Of a DNA stretch of 64,000 bases, positions 9,916-21,587 are shown in pieces. The stretch is from Spodoptera frugiperda (Eukaryota; Arthropoda; Insecta; Lepidoptera; Noctuidae), in the NCBI RefSeq assembly GCF_023101765.2, contig NC_064240.1, forward strand, positions 6,882,001 through 6,946,000, in the 5' to 3' direction. The notes under the pieces are model-generated. The model saw only the letters and a program-made list of their open reading frames with translations. It did not search any database and was not told the DNA's origin. Each line of letters starts with the position of its first letter. The first letter of the stretch is position 1. A program made the position numbers and the translations under genes.

Positions 9916-12900
9916 GATGTGGGTTACCTGATTGACAAAATAACATGGTAAGCGTACGAAATAATTAAACAGGAAAGGAAAGTCTATGAGAACCGAATGT
10001 GTCGACTCGACTGAAACATCATCTGGAAAACCTATGTCAGCAATACTAGCGTTGTGTTCTTGTGTTCATGAATACAACCTTCCTGTGTTTCGTTGTGAGA
10101 GTGATGTTAATCCAAAGAGTGCGTTGCTGCGGGCGTACCTAATAGGCGCACTATCATTAACCGTTTCCATGCGGATGATGCCGCACAGGCACCATGTAAA
10201 TCTATTGCGTATGGCGTATGGTGCCCGAGAGGATACAAAACTAAATCATACAAAACTCGGCTTAAACGACATTCGTCAAAGGAGCCCCCTAAATAAAAGT
10301 GTCTTTATTTGTCACCCTTATCATGCCCACAGTGTTCGTTTTAAGTAATTTCGCAAATTAGCTGACATCAGGGGTTGTAAACCAAGTTGCCGACACATTT
10401 TATTATTGATTATAATTCTAACAGCCCACTTTCTGGAATGTTTCTCAAAAATCAAATGCTTTTGTCATAAGGTTCATTGTTGCCTAAAAACGTACAAAGA
10501 GTGCGCTGTTCGCCGGCCCTTCGCCTACGAAGTACCGTATTTCCTTGCGTATACGGTTGATTATTGTTTAAAACTACGCCGTTCATAATTGTTTGCGCCG
10601 GCGCACAGTATAATATTTTGATAAACTAGACGGACAAAAGTCAATTTAGGACATGTCTTAAATGATCCTTCTAACGCCAAAGAATCAAGACAAGCTGCTT
10701 TGCTCTGGTATTGGTACAAAATAATTTTGTCCCGCTAGTTTTTCATACTAACTGTGCTTTTTTACTGTGCTGTGTTTTTCATACTCAAGTGGTACGTGTA
10801 TAAATTCTTTACAACACTTGAATAAATAAATCCATGAAATAATGCAAAAAGGTTTACGACCCCTAATATAAATTAGTCACTTACCTCCCATTTCCATAAA
10901 AACACACAGATCGTCACTTTTAAACGCACTGAACGAATTTACTGACTGCCTACGTTAGATACACAATGTCAAATGATTATTTTAGCAAGTAGAAACACGA
11001 AAACAAGCTAAAAGTGACAATTCATGGCGGATGATTCCCCAGGGGAATCATCAAACTTTCTGGCGCTTGGTGCCTCAGAGGCATCACAGAATTTTTGTTT
11101 GACGCCAGGCACTAAAGATTGCTAAAAAGACTTCCGCACGGAATCGGTTAAAGCCAACTATAACCCATTGTCCCACCCGCAGGAAGTCACATGACGGCCA
11201 CCCGCCGTGGTCGCCCTCTTTAGATTGTTTTAACCACACAGGTTGAAAAAAAAACATTTACAAGAATAAGTTTCTATATTCATCGAAAAATACTACTTTA
11301 GGCACTTTTACTGATAGATTAGCTATATAACGTTTTACATGAGGAGAAGAAAATATACAAATACAGTGCAATTCAAATAGGATTAAAAGAGAGTTGCATT
11401 CTATCATCTAAGACCCATAAAATGAAACTCAACCAATAAAAGTCAATAAAATAGGAAATAACAAATTTTATTAGGTTAAATACAATTTTTATAGAAATAC
11501 ATGCAGTCATTTGAGTAAGTATTTTTGAAGATACATGCAGTCATCTAAGTATGTAGTTAATTAACTACTATAAAATAATAATTTAAGTATTCATGAAATA
11601 ATGAACTTTAATACCACTCGATTACTTCAAGAGTATTTAGGAATCATTTTCACATCCCACATAAGAGATTATCCAATTTTGCAGTGTCCAACACTTTTTT
11701 GCACATAATGAGAATGTATCCACATCTCATCTAAATAAATAATAGGCTTTTTATCAATAAATGGAGTCATCGAAAAGCAAGAAATCCATTTATGTCGAAG
11801 GTGAGATAATGCTAAACAATTTATTAATTTTTTATACCCATAGTCAACATAACATGCTCAAAAATGTTGCTGGCATTTTTAAAGAATTCATGAATTTTTA
11901 CTGATTATATGATGAGTATATGATGATATGACTGAAGAGGAAGAAAACAAAATCTTATAAGCTATATAACTTTCATATATCTCAATAACTACGAAAACAT
12001 GCATTTCAATTACATAGAAAGATTAGGTAAGTCATTTATTGTAATTACTCATTTGTAAGCAAGCCAGTAAGCATTACAATAAAAACAAATCACTATCTGT
12101 AGAGGTTAAGGGTGGTAGTTTTTTTAAATAAGGTTTAAATACCTAAGGATAGACCTAAAACTAATGTTATTTATTTTGTGTTCTATAAAGTAGAGTAATA
12201 ACTACTACTAGGGTAAGTTAAAACTAATTTCACTGAACAAACTACACAGTCACGAGACAACTTGGCGATATGTGAGATTTCTTGATGTGCGGTGTTTTTT
12301 TACATAAAAATTACAATGTTGGTTTACAACCAAATATATCAATAGAAATTTATATAGTTACCTTTTACTTTTACAAGTTAAGCGTTGATCACTTTGATTT
12401 TATTTTGCGTTATGCTACGTAAAAGTAGCAATCTACTTCAATCTAGCAATATAACTTGCGGAAGTTAAGGCACTGACTGACAGGACAGTGACAGCACTGA
12501 CACTAAGTGATCAAGTGACATTGACGGTTAAAAAATAAAATCTACGTTTTGTTTCTTCCATCTTGTACTGTTTTGTTTTCTTTGTGTTTATCAAGGTACT
12601 TATTATAAATAAACATGACCACATAGCCGTTCTTCAGATATTGCTAGTACTAGTGGAGTGGCTCGTCAATTGCCTTTCTGATTCTTCAAGCGGTTGTCGA
12701 GTTATTATTTATTCCAGTGGGTAACGGCTTCAGCGGCAGAACTAATCTAACAGGCTCTAGCTGCGGCGCAACGTAACATGTGTTCTGGCAATTCAATCAA
12801 TTCTCGAATAAAAACGGATAAATACCCAGTGTTTATCCATTTTGAGTAGATATTTTTCTGAGCAATCTCCATCTATCCCAACTATTATAGTCATGGGCTT

Positions 12901-13162
12901 TTTAAAACTACAAACAATTAAAAGTTTTTTTTTTTTACGATTGGCAACTCTACTGTTTTATAATTTTATTTTAGTTTGCGAAACTCTATGAAGCTAATGT
13001 CAATGCCCAATACTAATTTTATTGTGCTAAGTGGATTGTGAAATGTTAATCGTGAAACGTATTTAATAGTTGTGTCGTTGTGTGTTTTGTACCATAATTA
13101 ATTGTAGTTGGTTTCGAATAATATTTTACATGTTAAAGAGATAAACAGAACTGTGTGCAAAA
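9916..13162. other. intergenic region between SDR copy 2 and DNAJC8
   Basis: No gene is supported. A 120-codon open frame at 9986-10348 shows no domain. The region holds the hairpin cluster at 11030-11108 and a short direct repeat of ATACATGCAGTCAT (about 11498-11521 and 11531-11554). The last 600 bp should include the divergently placed SDR 5' leader and the DNAJC8 promoter; I see no TATA box at a useful distance from the DNAJC8 ATG. Confidence 0.4.
11030..11108. repeat. adjacent perfect hairpin and nested stem-loop
   Basis: GATGATTCCCC (11030-11040) is mirrored by GGGGAATCATC (11042-11052) around a single A. Directly after it, CTGGCG (11060-11065) pairs with CGCCAG (11103-11108) and encloses an inner stem GCCTC/GAGGC (11072-11082). 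This looks like the structured end of a mobile element or a folded RNA, but I cannot name it. Confidence 0.55.
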
Positions 13163-16100
13163 ATGTCTGCAGCATCTGCCGCGAAGTCGGATTCGTTCGA
13201 CGAATTTTACACGGAGGTGAGGCTTTTATTTTGTAATATCCATATTTGTATGATTTTTATTAACACTTGCACTTTAAAAATCACTTACTTTTATAATATT
13301 TCACCATTAATTTGTGCTTTGTTGGATGTTAATGTTAGATAATCCATGAAATCAAATGTAAATATTGTAGTTTGTATACATGTAGTAGGAATTACGATTA
13401 CCATGCGTAGTTTCTTGAATACTATTTTATATATTTATTTGTTTTGCAGGTCAAAGAGATTGAAAAACGTGACTCTGTGTTAACCCCTAAACAACAACTT
13501 GATAGATTGTTACGGCCAGGGTCCACGTATTTTAATCTTAATCCGTTCGAGGTACTACAAGTAGAACCCGATGCCTCACTTGATGAGATCAAGAAAAAAT
13601 ACCGAAGGTTATCCATATTGGTACATCCAGACAAAAATATGGTAAGACAACAATTTTATTTTTGATATTTTGCTCAATAGTGAGACCTAATACAATTTGC
13701 ATAAATTCGTTTATGTTGCAATATAAACTTTTATCCCTAAATACTTAGCACATGACATTTACATGAAAGGTTAACTGTATATAATATTCCAATTGATCAA
13801 ACCAACATTCACAATTCTATATGAAAAATCAATTCCCTGTGGTAGTTTAATTATTAAAATGTTCAATTATCAAGTCAGGAGTTTTCGTATTTGTTTAGAC
13901 GGATATGTCCGTCAACATTCCGTTTTTATCCACAGATTTGATCATCCGGTGGGACTTCCTGACACATCCAGTAATAGGTAAGGAGAAGCACCGGATCATA
14001 GGTGCGATCAAAACGCAAAACAATGAAAGCATTATAAAATTAAAATATAATCAGATGTTAGTTCTTCAAATAAAGTATAGCCAGACAAATCCAAATTTAC
14101 TTTAAATATGTAATGAGTAAGTTTTGTTCTATTGTTATTTTGCAGGACGATTCTGAACGAGCTCAACAGGCTTTTGAGATAGTAAACAGGGCTTGGAAGA
14201 CGCTTGAGAATGATGATACTAGGAAAAAATGCTTGGATATTTGTGAAGAAGCTAAAGAACGGACTGATCATATGGTATATTTTTCATTAATCTATTTTAC
14301 TAATACCTGCCATACTAACTATTGTATTTTTTATAATGTATTTTGTTATGCTTTTAGATTGAACAGAAAAGGAAAAAGATGAAAAAGGATAATAAGTTAT
14401 CAGAAGGTATTCCTGAAGATGATCCTGTAAAATATAAACATGCAATTTATGTTATGACCATGAAGGTATGTTGCTAATAATTATGTCTTTACTAATCTGT
14501 ATCGGAATGATTAAGTAGGTGATTCTTCAAAAAAAGTCACAAAAAGTTAACGGCGTCATTATCCTCACCCAAAAGTTAACAATTCTGGGGATTGAAACAC
14601 AAAATTTGGTTTCAATAAATTAAGCTGTGACACTGCTCTCAACCAATCAAATATAAATAAGGATGACAATAAGCTACCATGATGCTTAATAACGCGGGAG
14701 AATAATGATTTGTTAAATAAAAGTTAAAGTTTTTTGAAGAATCACCCAAGTAATAGTTAATAGAGAAATTAGACAATTTCTCTATTAATTATTACTTACT
14801 TTTATTACTTTCATTATTATTTAATAACTCTGATGTTAATTGCTATTTGATGGGTTGAGATTTTTTTACAATAAAGATTGTTATCAATTCATTTCATGTT
14901 ATTAGTTAATTGGTAACAATAAGGCCATATATTATATTGATAGCTTAAAGAGGTTATCACCAAATTCTATTTTATTAGAACATTAGGACATAATTGTAAT
15001 AAGTAATTACATTAATTACAAAGTTTGTAACAATTTTTTTGTGTAACAATTTCAATCTTAATACAAAATGCTTTTATGAATTAGTTTAAAATTCTGACAC
15101 AAACAGAAGATCAAACCCAGGGAAGATTTTATACCTCATCCACATCATCGTCATCATTTTAAAAAAGTAGCCCCACTACATCATCCGTGTTGGGTACATT
15201 ACAAACATAAAAATTCACATAATGTACAAGACCATCAGACTTGAAACTTTGAAACAGCAATCTGGAATAGCAACCGGGACACATACAGCAGTTGTTTGTC
15301 CAGACATTGCGTAAACTGTAACCGCGCAGTCAATGTCCGATATTAGCCACATGACTTTCAATAATGAATGTAGGCCTCCCTGATGTCTTCCAGATTCGAT
15401 GTTATGTTGTATAATGTTATATGATCCAAAACTACCTGCGTCCAACAGCTCCCTGCTACTTGATACCACTTATTTTCATTGTGCGTTAATTTAAACAGTT
15501 CTGTAATATCTTTCTAAATAATTCCAGTTATTTGCTGACATGGAACGAAAGCGCCAACATCTCGAAGTCCGTGATATGGAGGAAAGGAAACGGAAACGAG
15601 AAGCTGAGATTGAGCAAGAAGAACAGAAGTCCTTAGAAAAAGAATGGGCGAAGAATTTTGAGGTAAAATAGTTTTAATTTATACTATAACACATTCGTAA
15701 CTAACTTCTCTACTCTAACTATCATCTATTTTGTTTCATATAGTATCTGAAAAACCTTTATTATTAGGTAGGTTCTTTGAAGGATAGTAGTAGTTAATTA
15801 TATTTGTACCTAGTTGGCACACCTATTATTTATTATCACTCAAAGGGGAAAGCATGCATGTTAAATATAATACCTACTTTCACCAGTTTATGAGCTCAGC
15901 TTATGAGACCAGTTTATGAGACCAGCTCCAATCCCATGCAATGCAATTGTGCCATTGTAATAATAAGAATTTTCAAAAATTGAAAATTCCAAATCCAATT
16001 GGTGTATCCGGCAATTGGGCCGGACATATCTAATTTGACGCCCTAGCGAGAGCAACGTTAACGAGGCAATCAATTTTTTTAGGTACTTATATGTAATACA

Positions 16101-16814
16101 GTAAAAGTATTTACAAATTACAAACATCAATCATTAGCTTTGTTTTAGCTTTGAACCATGTTTTCACATTGAATTGTTACTGCAGTCATAACTCATAGTT
16201 TATCTCAATTATTTTGATTCGTTTTTAACATCAATTGTATTCAAGTTTTACTGCAATTTTATTGTTCTGTAACAACTTTGTTATTATTTTTTTCTAGTAG
16301 TAAATGGTTTCTGTTACTGACGTTATAACGAATTAAGCAGGGAACACATTGTTAGTGATGTATATGAAAAAAGTAAATGAAATGAAAAAAGTAAAGTGTA
16401 AAGACACTTGTTGACTTATTGCATGTTTTACAGAGCTAAGTATTGAATAAGTGATTTACAAAATTCTCATATTTCGTTATATTATTGTTGTTTTGTAATC
16501 TCAATAGTATTATGATTAGAATGGGTATCCATCTATAAACTTACCTTTTTTTATATTTTCCTGGCTATATTCTAAGATACTGAGGGTTGCCACAATCTCT
16601 TTGACCACCTTCCATCCATCATCAAGATACCAACTCTCTTCTCTTGCACATAACTTCGTCACATGTAATTTATCTTTTTAATGTACTGTTACAGGAATCT
16701 CGACAAAACCGAGTAGACAGCTGGAAGACATTCCAATCTGGCGGCGGCAAGGAGAAAAAGAAGAAGAAAATCCAAGGGTTTAAGCCTCCCAAACCTAAAC
16801 CAGAGAGTAGATAA
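13163..16814 (+). CDS. DNAJC8: DNAJC8 (SPF31-like), spliceosome-associated J-domain protein, 245 aa
   Basis: Six exons: 13163-13216, 13450-13641, 14146-14274, 14358-14465, 15528-15662 and 16695-16814, all with GT-AG borders. Every intron is phase 0. The product of 245 residues is close to the vertebrate protein (about 253). Recognisable blocks are FYTEVKEIEKRDSVLT at the N-terminus, RPGSTYFNLNPFEVLQVEP leading into the J domain (about 55-125), the invariant HPD at residues 77-79, then AQQAFEIVNRAWKTL. The last third is a highly charged coiled coil (ERKRQHLEVRDMEERKRKRE and EKEWAKNFEESRQNRVDSWK) with a lysine-rich basic tail. The family acts in the nucleus with splicing factors and serves as a cochaperone for HSP70. 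It is a housekeeping gene; no TATA box is seen. Intron 4 contains a 229 bp MITE. Identification is firm. Confidence 0.97.
14518..14746. mobile_element. 229 bp MITE in DNAJC8 intron 4
   Basis: The ends are perfect 17-bp inverted repeats (GGTGATTCTTCAAAAAA), with AAGTA on the outer sides (14513-14517 and 14748-14752) as a 5-bp target duplication, allowing for one extra C at the right end. There is no coding capacity. It is a non-autonomous element inserted in the intron. Confidence 0.8.
14757..14788. repeat. perfect 14-bp stem hairpin in DNAJC8 intron 4
   Basis: TTAATAGAGAAATT and AATTTCTCTATTAA flank the loop AGAC. It begins ten bases after the MITE. It may be an independent element remnant or an RNA hairpin in the intron. 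Confidence 0.6.
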
Positions 16815-17083
16815 CTCTCATTTATCATTTAACACTAATATAGTTCCATTTAGCGCTTTATTTCGAATCTACGACTATGATAGTTGACTAGATTTTAAAC
16901 AACTATTTACAATATCAATATTCTAAAGCATTTCGATGATTATAATAATCAGTCAGCTAGATGTCTTGAGACTTGTCAGTACGTCAGTTTAGTTCAAATT
17001 CGAATAATATTGAGAACTCGGCTGTGACAAATATGAAGCAATGAAATAGCGTATCTACTAACTAGTAGTCTTATATTTTTGTC

Positions 17084-17089
17084 AATAAA
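17084..17089 (+). terminator. DNAJC8 polyadenylation signal, proximal
   Basis: AATAAA 270 bp after the stop codon. A second AATAAA lies at 17380-17385, so two 3' UTR lengths are possible. Confidence 0.5.
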
Positions 17090-17379
17090 TGTATTTGTTT
17101 CCAGTTTTGGTACTCAATAACTCTTAGGAAACGTAGATGGGCTAGTTATTGACAAATAGAAGGATTAAATAACAATGTTTGTAAAAGACGGTCTTCTAGA
17201 TTTCAAACTAAAGTTCTTGACTATTCTGATGTAAAATATATTGTATGTATTGTATCTAAATCAATTTTGTGATTGTTTTAGTGTCTAAAATAGTTCTTAC
17301 GCATATTCAGTGTTTAAGACCTTCGATCTTCCTCTTGGTAAACGTCCATTGTGATTATTATCTTTTTTAATTAAAATTT

Positions 17380-17385
17380 AATAAA
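17380..17385 (+). terminator. DNAJC8 polyadenylation signal, distal
   Basis: AATAAA about 570 bp after the DNAJC8 stop, in AT-rich sequence. It is an alternative to the proximal signal. Confidence 0.4.
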
Positions 17386-17730
17386 GCTATAGAAAGGTAT
17401 TTGAACAATGAATTGTGCAAGATCTGTTCACTCACCGTTGATCATTTTTGTATAGTATAAGAGAATGTTGTGACAGTCACAAATGCTCAAAATAGATGGC
17501 GCTGATGAAGTTGGAGGTCATATAAATATTGAACTGCTATTTCCTAGCTGGGTTATGTTGTGCCTTTCATCCATATTTTGTCCAGTGTACATATTCTATG
17601 GATGTTCTCAAATGACTTCCAATTAATCTAGCGTCATTTATCAGTGGATATAAGCAGACATGTCATTGTGAAATAGTTTACTTTGTGCCACGCTATTTGT
17701 GTAGTATAGCAGTCTAGCGGTAAATATATG

Positions 17731-17987
17731 GCAGCCAACTAGCCTAATTAGCCATTCAATTAACGGCCTATTCCGTTTAATATATAAATGATATCGTCGT
17801 ACAATTCTGGTAGCTGTTTATTTCTGATTCTGTGTAGGTCGCAGTTGTAACCTAACCTACCGGTTTGGTAGCAACTCGGGTTTTAATCACCTTTAAACTA
17901 ATGGCCTGAACGAGAAATTAAGCCCTTCAATCAAATGACTTATCATACAGGCCGTTAGTTAAATGGCTATTTAAGCTAGTTGGCTGC
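17731..17987. mobile_element. 257 bp MITE with 38-bp terminal inverted repeats
   Basis: The left end (GCAGCCAACTAGCC..., 17731-17768) and the complement of the right end (17950-17987) agree at 34 of 38 positions. No clear target duplication is visible. The superfamily is not assigned. Confidence 0.75.
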
Positions 17988-18100
17988 GACAAGTAAACTT
18001 CCAATGAAAACTATCGTTTTTGTAACCACCAAAGGCGCTATTGTAGGTTAAAATCCTTAAGTATGACTTTGCTTTACGTTTAAAGTAATCGAAACGAGAG

Positions 18101-18160
18101 CGCGTATGGCGTTCTGATTGGCCGGCTCGAATAAACCAACCAATCAGAGCGCCGAACGCG
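18101..18160. repeat. long imperfect hairpin
   Basis: GGCGTTCTGATTGG (18108-18121) pairs with CCAATCAGAGCGCC (18140-18153), 13 of 14, and CGCGT/ACGCG extend it outward. It is probably the remnant of a short palindromic element. Confidence 0.5.
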
Positions 18161-18617
18161 TTCAATCACTAAAAAATGTTAACGTCCAATGGTACGACAC
18201 TAGCATATTTTCTGATATGGAACTTACCTTACGATTAATCGCCTCTAGTTGCTAATTCATACACGATAGTCTTGGTTTGATGATCACGATGCTGGAAGCA
18301 GGTAATATCTTAGGTCTCAAGTCTTTTGCAGGACCCACAGTTGGTTTTAAAGCTTTGCCTTTTGAGCATAGGCTTGAGTATTGAAATGAATTGATACCGC
18401 AAATATCTTACAGATTTTAAAAAGGAAGTTATTATTGTATACTTGTTGGACAGTATAAGCAATGAAATGCATACACAATGCAATTACAAAACGCGTTATC
18501 CACAGATTTATGTGGCAGCGTCGAACGCATTGTAACACTAGTAGTAATTATGAATTCTTCTATCTCTATAGAAATAAAGGAAGAAATTGAAACTTGTTTC
18601 TCTTTCATTTTGGTTAA

Positions 18618-18746
18618 CCCTTTATAAGGCATAACATTAAAATAAAACTTTTTGTGGTTTATTAAAATATGCGTTTTGTAAGATTCACTGAACTTTTCGT
18701 TGAAGTAAACATGGTGGTAAAAATATTCCCTTTGCCTTATAAAGGG
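18618..18746. mobile_element. 129 bp MITE with 14-bp perfect TIRs, piggyBac-like
   Basis: CCCTTTATAAGGCA (18618-18631) is exactly mirrored at 18733-18746. The left flank is TTAA, the piggyBac target site, and piggyBac-type ends commonly begin with CCC; the right flank reads TATT, so the duplication is diverged. The class is an inference. Confidence 0.6.
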
Positions 18747-19035
18747 TATTTATTACCTTTATAAACCTTTTGCTAGTAATAAAAAATCATCTCGGACCTT
18801 ATTTCGGGGCTAGAGTTTGGTCCCTCAATTCACATGGTAGCTTACATTATAAGATGTGATTGTCCTCCGGAGCTACTTTAGGGAAATTGATTTACGTAAT
18901 TATTATATTAAGGTACGTTACGTAAAACGGTATGAATATGAATTGAGAGGTTAATAGAGACAAGTGGAAGAAGGTGACAAGATATTGGGAAGTTCTTCAT
19001 AGTATGCACTAACTATGCATAAGTATGCATAGTAT

Positions 19036-19190
19036 GACTGCACGGTTGGTGCGGTGGCTGGGCAACTGGCTGCCGCGCTCTTTGTGTGATCCACAAATTG
19101 TTGTTTCGGGTCTGGGTGTCATGTGTATGTGAACTTGTATGTTTGTAAACGCACCCACGACACAGGAGAAAATCCTAGTGTGGGGCAACG
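19036..19190 (+). mobile_element. tRNA-derived SINE copy lacking its B box
   Basis: It matches the fuller SINE at 43585-43790 over most of its length, including GACTGCACGGTTGGTGCGG and ACAAATTGTTGTTTCGGGTC. About 35 bases that carry the pol III B box in the other copy are absent here, so this copy should have no internal promoter activity. Confidence 0.8.
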
Positions 19191-19225
19191 TTTTTTTTAA
19201 AAGAGATAAATAAGAGTATCTCTAT

Positions 19226-19365
19226 TAGCTACTTCCACACGGTTTCACCTGTTTTTCGGCTCTTGATGTTTCTTCAATAAATGTACTATCCAACAAGAGT
19301 TTTCCAAAATTTGAACCAGTAGATCCGGAGATCTTCATCTTTATAGTATAAAAAACTAAATATAC
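19226..19365. repeat. interspersed repeat, diverged copy
   Basis: It begins GCTACTTCCACACGGTTTCA and continues with GAACCAGTAGATCCGGAGAT. It matches the copy at 21588-21776. The family is common in moth genomes, to my knowledge as a retroposon-derived repeat. Confidence 0.6.
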
Positions 19366-19458
19366 AAAATAGTTTACTTTTAATACCTAAAACTTTGGAG
19401 GACACTAATCTATTGTAAGACAGTAAAAAAAAACAACTCTAATTATAATTAAAAATAC

Positions 19459-19464
19459 TTTATT
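19459..19464 (-). terminator. polyadenylation signal of small membrane protein gene
   Basis: TTTATT reads AATAAA on the minus strand, 25 bp after the stop codon at 19490-19492. Confidence 0.55.
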
Positions 19465-19489
19465 GCTAACGGCATACGGTTGAAATTAG

Positions 19490-21483
19490 CTAAACCGAGT
19501 CGTCGCATTCTTCGACCATGTCGCTCGGCGGGCCGGGCTGCTTCGGCGGTCCCCAGTTTAAGAATATGCTGTCAGTGTAAAGCATCATGAAGAAAGAAAA
19601 ACAAAACCTGTAAGTGTAAGTATATAAAAAGTTAATAGTAGGTACAATTTAAATTTAGGTATGGCGTATATAATATAATATGATTATAAGTTTTTAAACT
19701 GACATGGTCACTAACACTAGAATTGGAACATGATCACGGATAAAACTAGCACAGTGCCGAAATATCGGAAACTCATTAAAATTGAAAAACATGGTAAAAA
19801 TCCCGTTTTAAGTTCCAATTCTAATTATGTTTTTTAATCTGAGGTACATTTTAGATTCTATGTACCTATACAACCTACCCATGTGCAAGGCTGTCATTTT
19901 CAATCCTCGTAAAGATGAGAAGAAAATTCTCATGAAGTTAACACGTTGCCTGGAGTGAATGTGTAAAAATTACCTACGTAGGTAGGTTAATTTTGAATTA
20001 GCACATCTATCATCATCATCATCGTCCAGCCCGTCAGAGATTACCAACAAAAGAGGGGTTTGCCATAAATCTCCACCCTTGGCAATCGGTTTGGAGATCG
20101 TACTTTAAAAGTGTGAGATCATTTTTTTTTATGAAACACGCCGGTAATCGAGCAGACGTATTACCTGTTAGTACCTAAGCAATCGCCGCCGCCCATGGAC
20201 ACTTGAAACACCAGAGGCGTTACAAGTGCGTTACCGGCTTTTTGGGAGTTAGGAATTTAAGGGTTGTTGTTCGGGAATCGGGGATGGGGAAGATTGGGAA
20301 AGGGGGAATTGGGCCTCCGGTAACCTCACTCACACAACGAAACACAACGCAAGCGTTGTTTCACTTTGGTTTTCTGTGAGGCCGGTCTATCACTCCGGTC
20401 GAGCCGGCCCATTCGTGCCGAAGCATGGCTCTCCCACACTTATAAATTAATTTTTACAGAGATTACCATTATCATGAAGACTCACTTCTAGAGCTGAAAT
20501 TTCATAACAAGTAAGCACGTACCATGCTATGCCGCCTATTAGGATTTTGTTATATTTGCTCTGCTTGTCGCTGTACCATGGTTCCCAAGGTAAGCATGGT
20601 ACCGGCAGTTCATTCATGTGCGCATCGCAGCGGTCTGTACAGAAAAAGTTTCTTTAAAATTTAACTCCATATTCTTTACTCGTTTACCATTCATAACCCT
20701 ATACTTTTTATTACACGTTGAATAAGAAGTGGAATGGCAATCCGTTAATGAAGTTTTAAACACCAAAACACAATTTATTAGTCTCTTACAGATTTTGCAT
20801 CTCATTTCTATTCCGAAATGTACCTTTGTGGTTGGAAAGTAAGGAGGTATCTAGTGTAAGTATCTACTTATCTTACTCTACTTAAAAACGAACAGTGACG
20901 TTGAGTGATTCAAAACATAATAAAGAAAAATAACAACTTGAGTTCTAAATTAGGCATACCTACGGGAAATCAAAACCGTAGTAGTAACCGATACCTGGAC
21001 GTAGACCTAAAAGGTTTTAGTTAGCAGTGATCGAAAGTGTTGAAGTGTAATCGTGAGCAGGGTTCGGGTGAGGGTATCAGCTTGTTTACCCAGAAGACAG
21101 AACGTGATGTTTTTAACCGACTTCCCAAAAATTATATGGTATTAACTGGTTGCATTTTTTTTTATTGTGACAAGCCCGCCACACCCTCCCATACCGCTGC
21201 AACTCCTGTAAGCCGGGGTCTACAGTAGATACAAACATGAAAACACCGGAACACTGAAGTCCGGCGCGTCCCAGGGAAATGAATGACTGTCTTGGATCCC
21301 GCAACGAAACAAATCAGAAGATGTTATTAGAGGATGTCAATAAGAGTCTGGTTACTTAGGATACTTATCTATAATTTAATTTGAACTAACTAGAAAGCTA
21401 CTTACAAGACCTGGTTGGTATTACTGCCACTCGATTTCCGCACGCAGCTAAAACACCAGGGTTCGGTTGAAAACCTGAACGTA
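19490..21483 (-). CDS. small single-pass membrane protein, probably mitochondrial; 5' end not found
   Basis: Three minus-strand exons: 21406-21483, 20523-20634 and 19490-19607. The acceptors (TTCCAG, TGTACAG, TTACAG) and donors (GTAAGT, GTACGT) are good, and codons split across both junctions join in frame (TAC, then TGG). The visible 101 residues run from RSGFQPNPGVLAACGNR (arginine-containing, acid-free, like a mitochondrial presequence) through MNELPVPCLPWEPWYSDKQ and KYNKILIGGIAW into one hydrophobic segment, then NWGPPKQPGPPSDMVEE to TAG. The block LPVP, W, Y, KQ, KYN followed by one membrane helix resembles the insect deltamethrin-resistance prag01 family of small mitochondrial proteins; this is remembered similarity only. 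A first exon with ATG should lie at higher coordinates, but I could not find a convincing one. The gene sits among repeats that fill its introns. Confidence 0.6.
19995..20121. repeat. interspersed repeat fragment with ATC microsatellite
   Basis: A short ATC run is followed by CTCCACCCTTGGCAATCGG and GGAGATCGTACTTTAAAAG. The last block recurs at 21805-21930. It lies within an intron of the small membrane protein gene. Confidence 0.5.
20122..20441 (-). repeat. composite interspersed repeat, right part, inverted
   Basis: A T-run (20122-20130; an A-tail on the other strand) is followed by CGCCGCCCATGGACACTTGA, GGGCCTCCGGTAACCTCACT and ends with AAGCATGGCTCTCCCACACT. The last 150 bases are the complement of 1340-1490. 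It lies in the same intron of the small membrane protein gene. Confidence 0.75.
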
Positions 21484-21587
21484 CTGGAAATAAAACAGTA
21501 TTTTTTTATACTTTCTACGTATGATCATCAACAGGCCGTGGCAGTCGTCTACAGTATTTGGACCGCCTCTATAAATAACTAGCTACT

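Noticed and set aside
9986..10348. 120-codon plus-strand open frame
   Set aside because: No domain or composition typical of coding sequence, and no supporting splice or promoter context.
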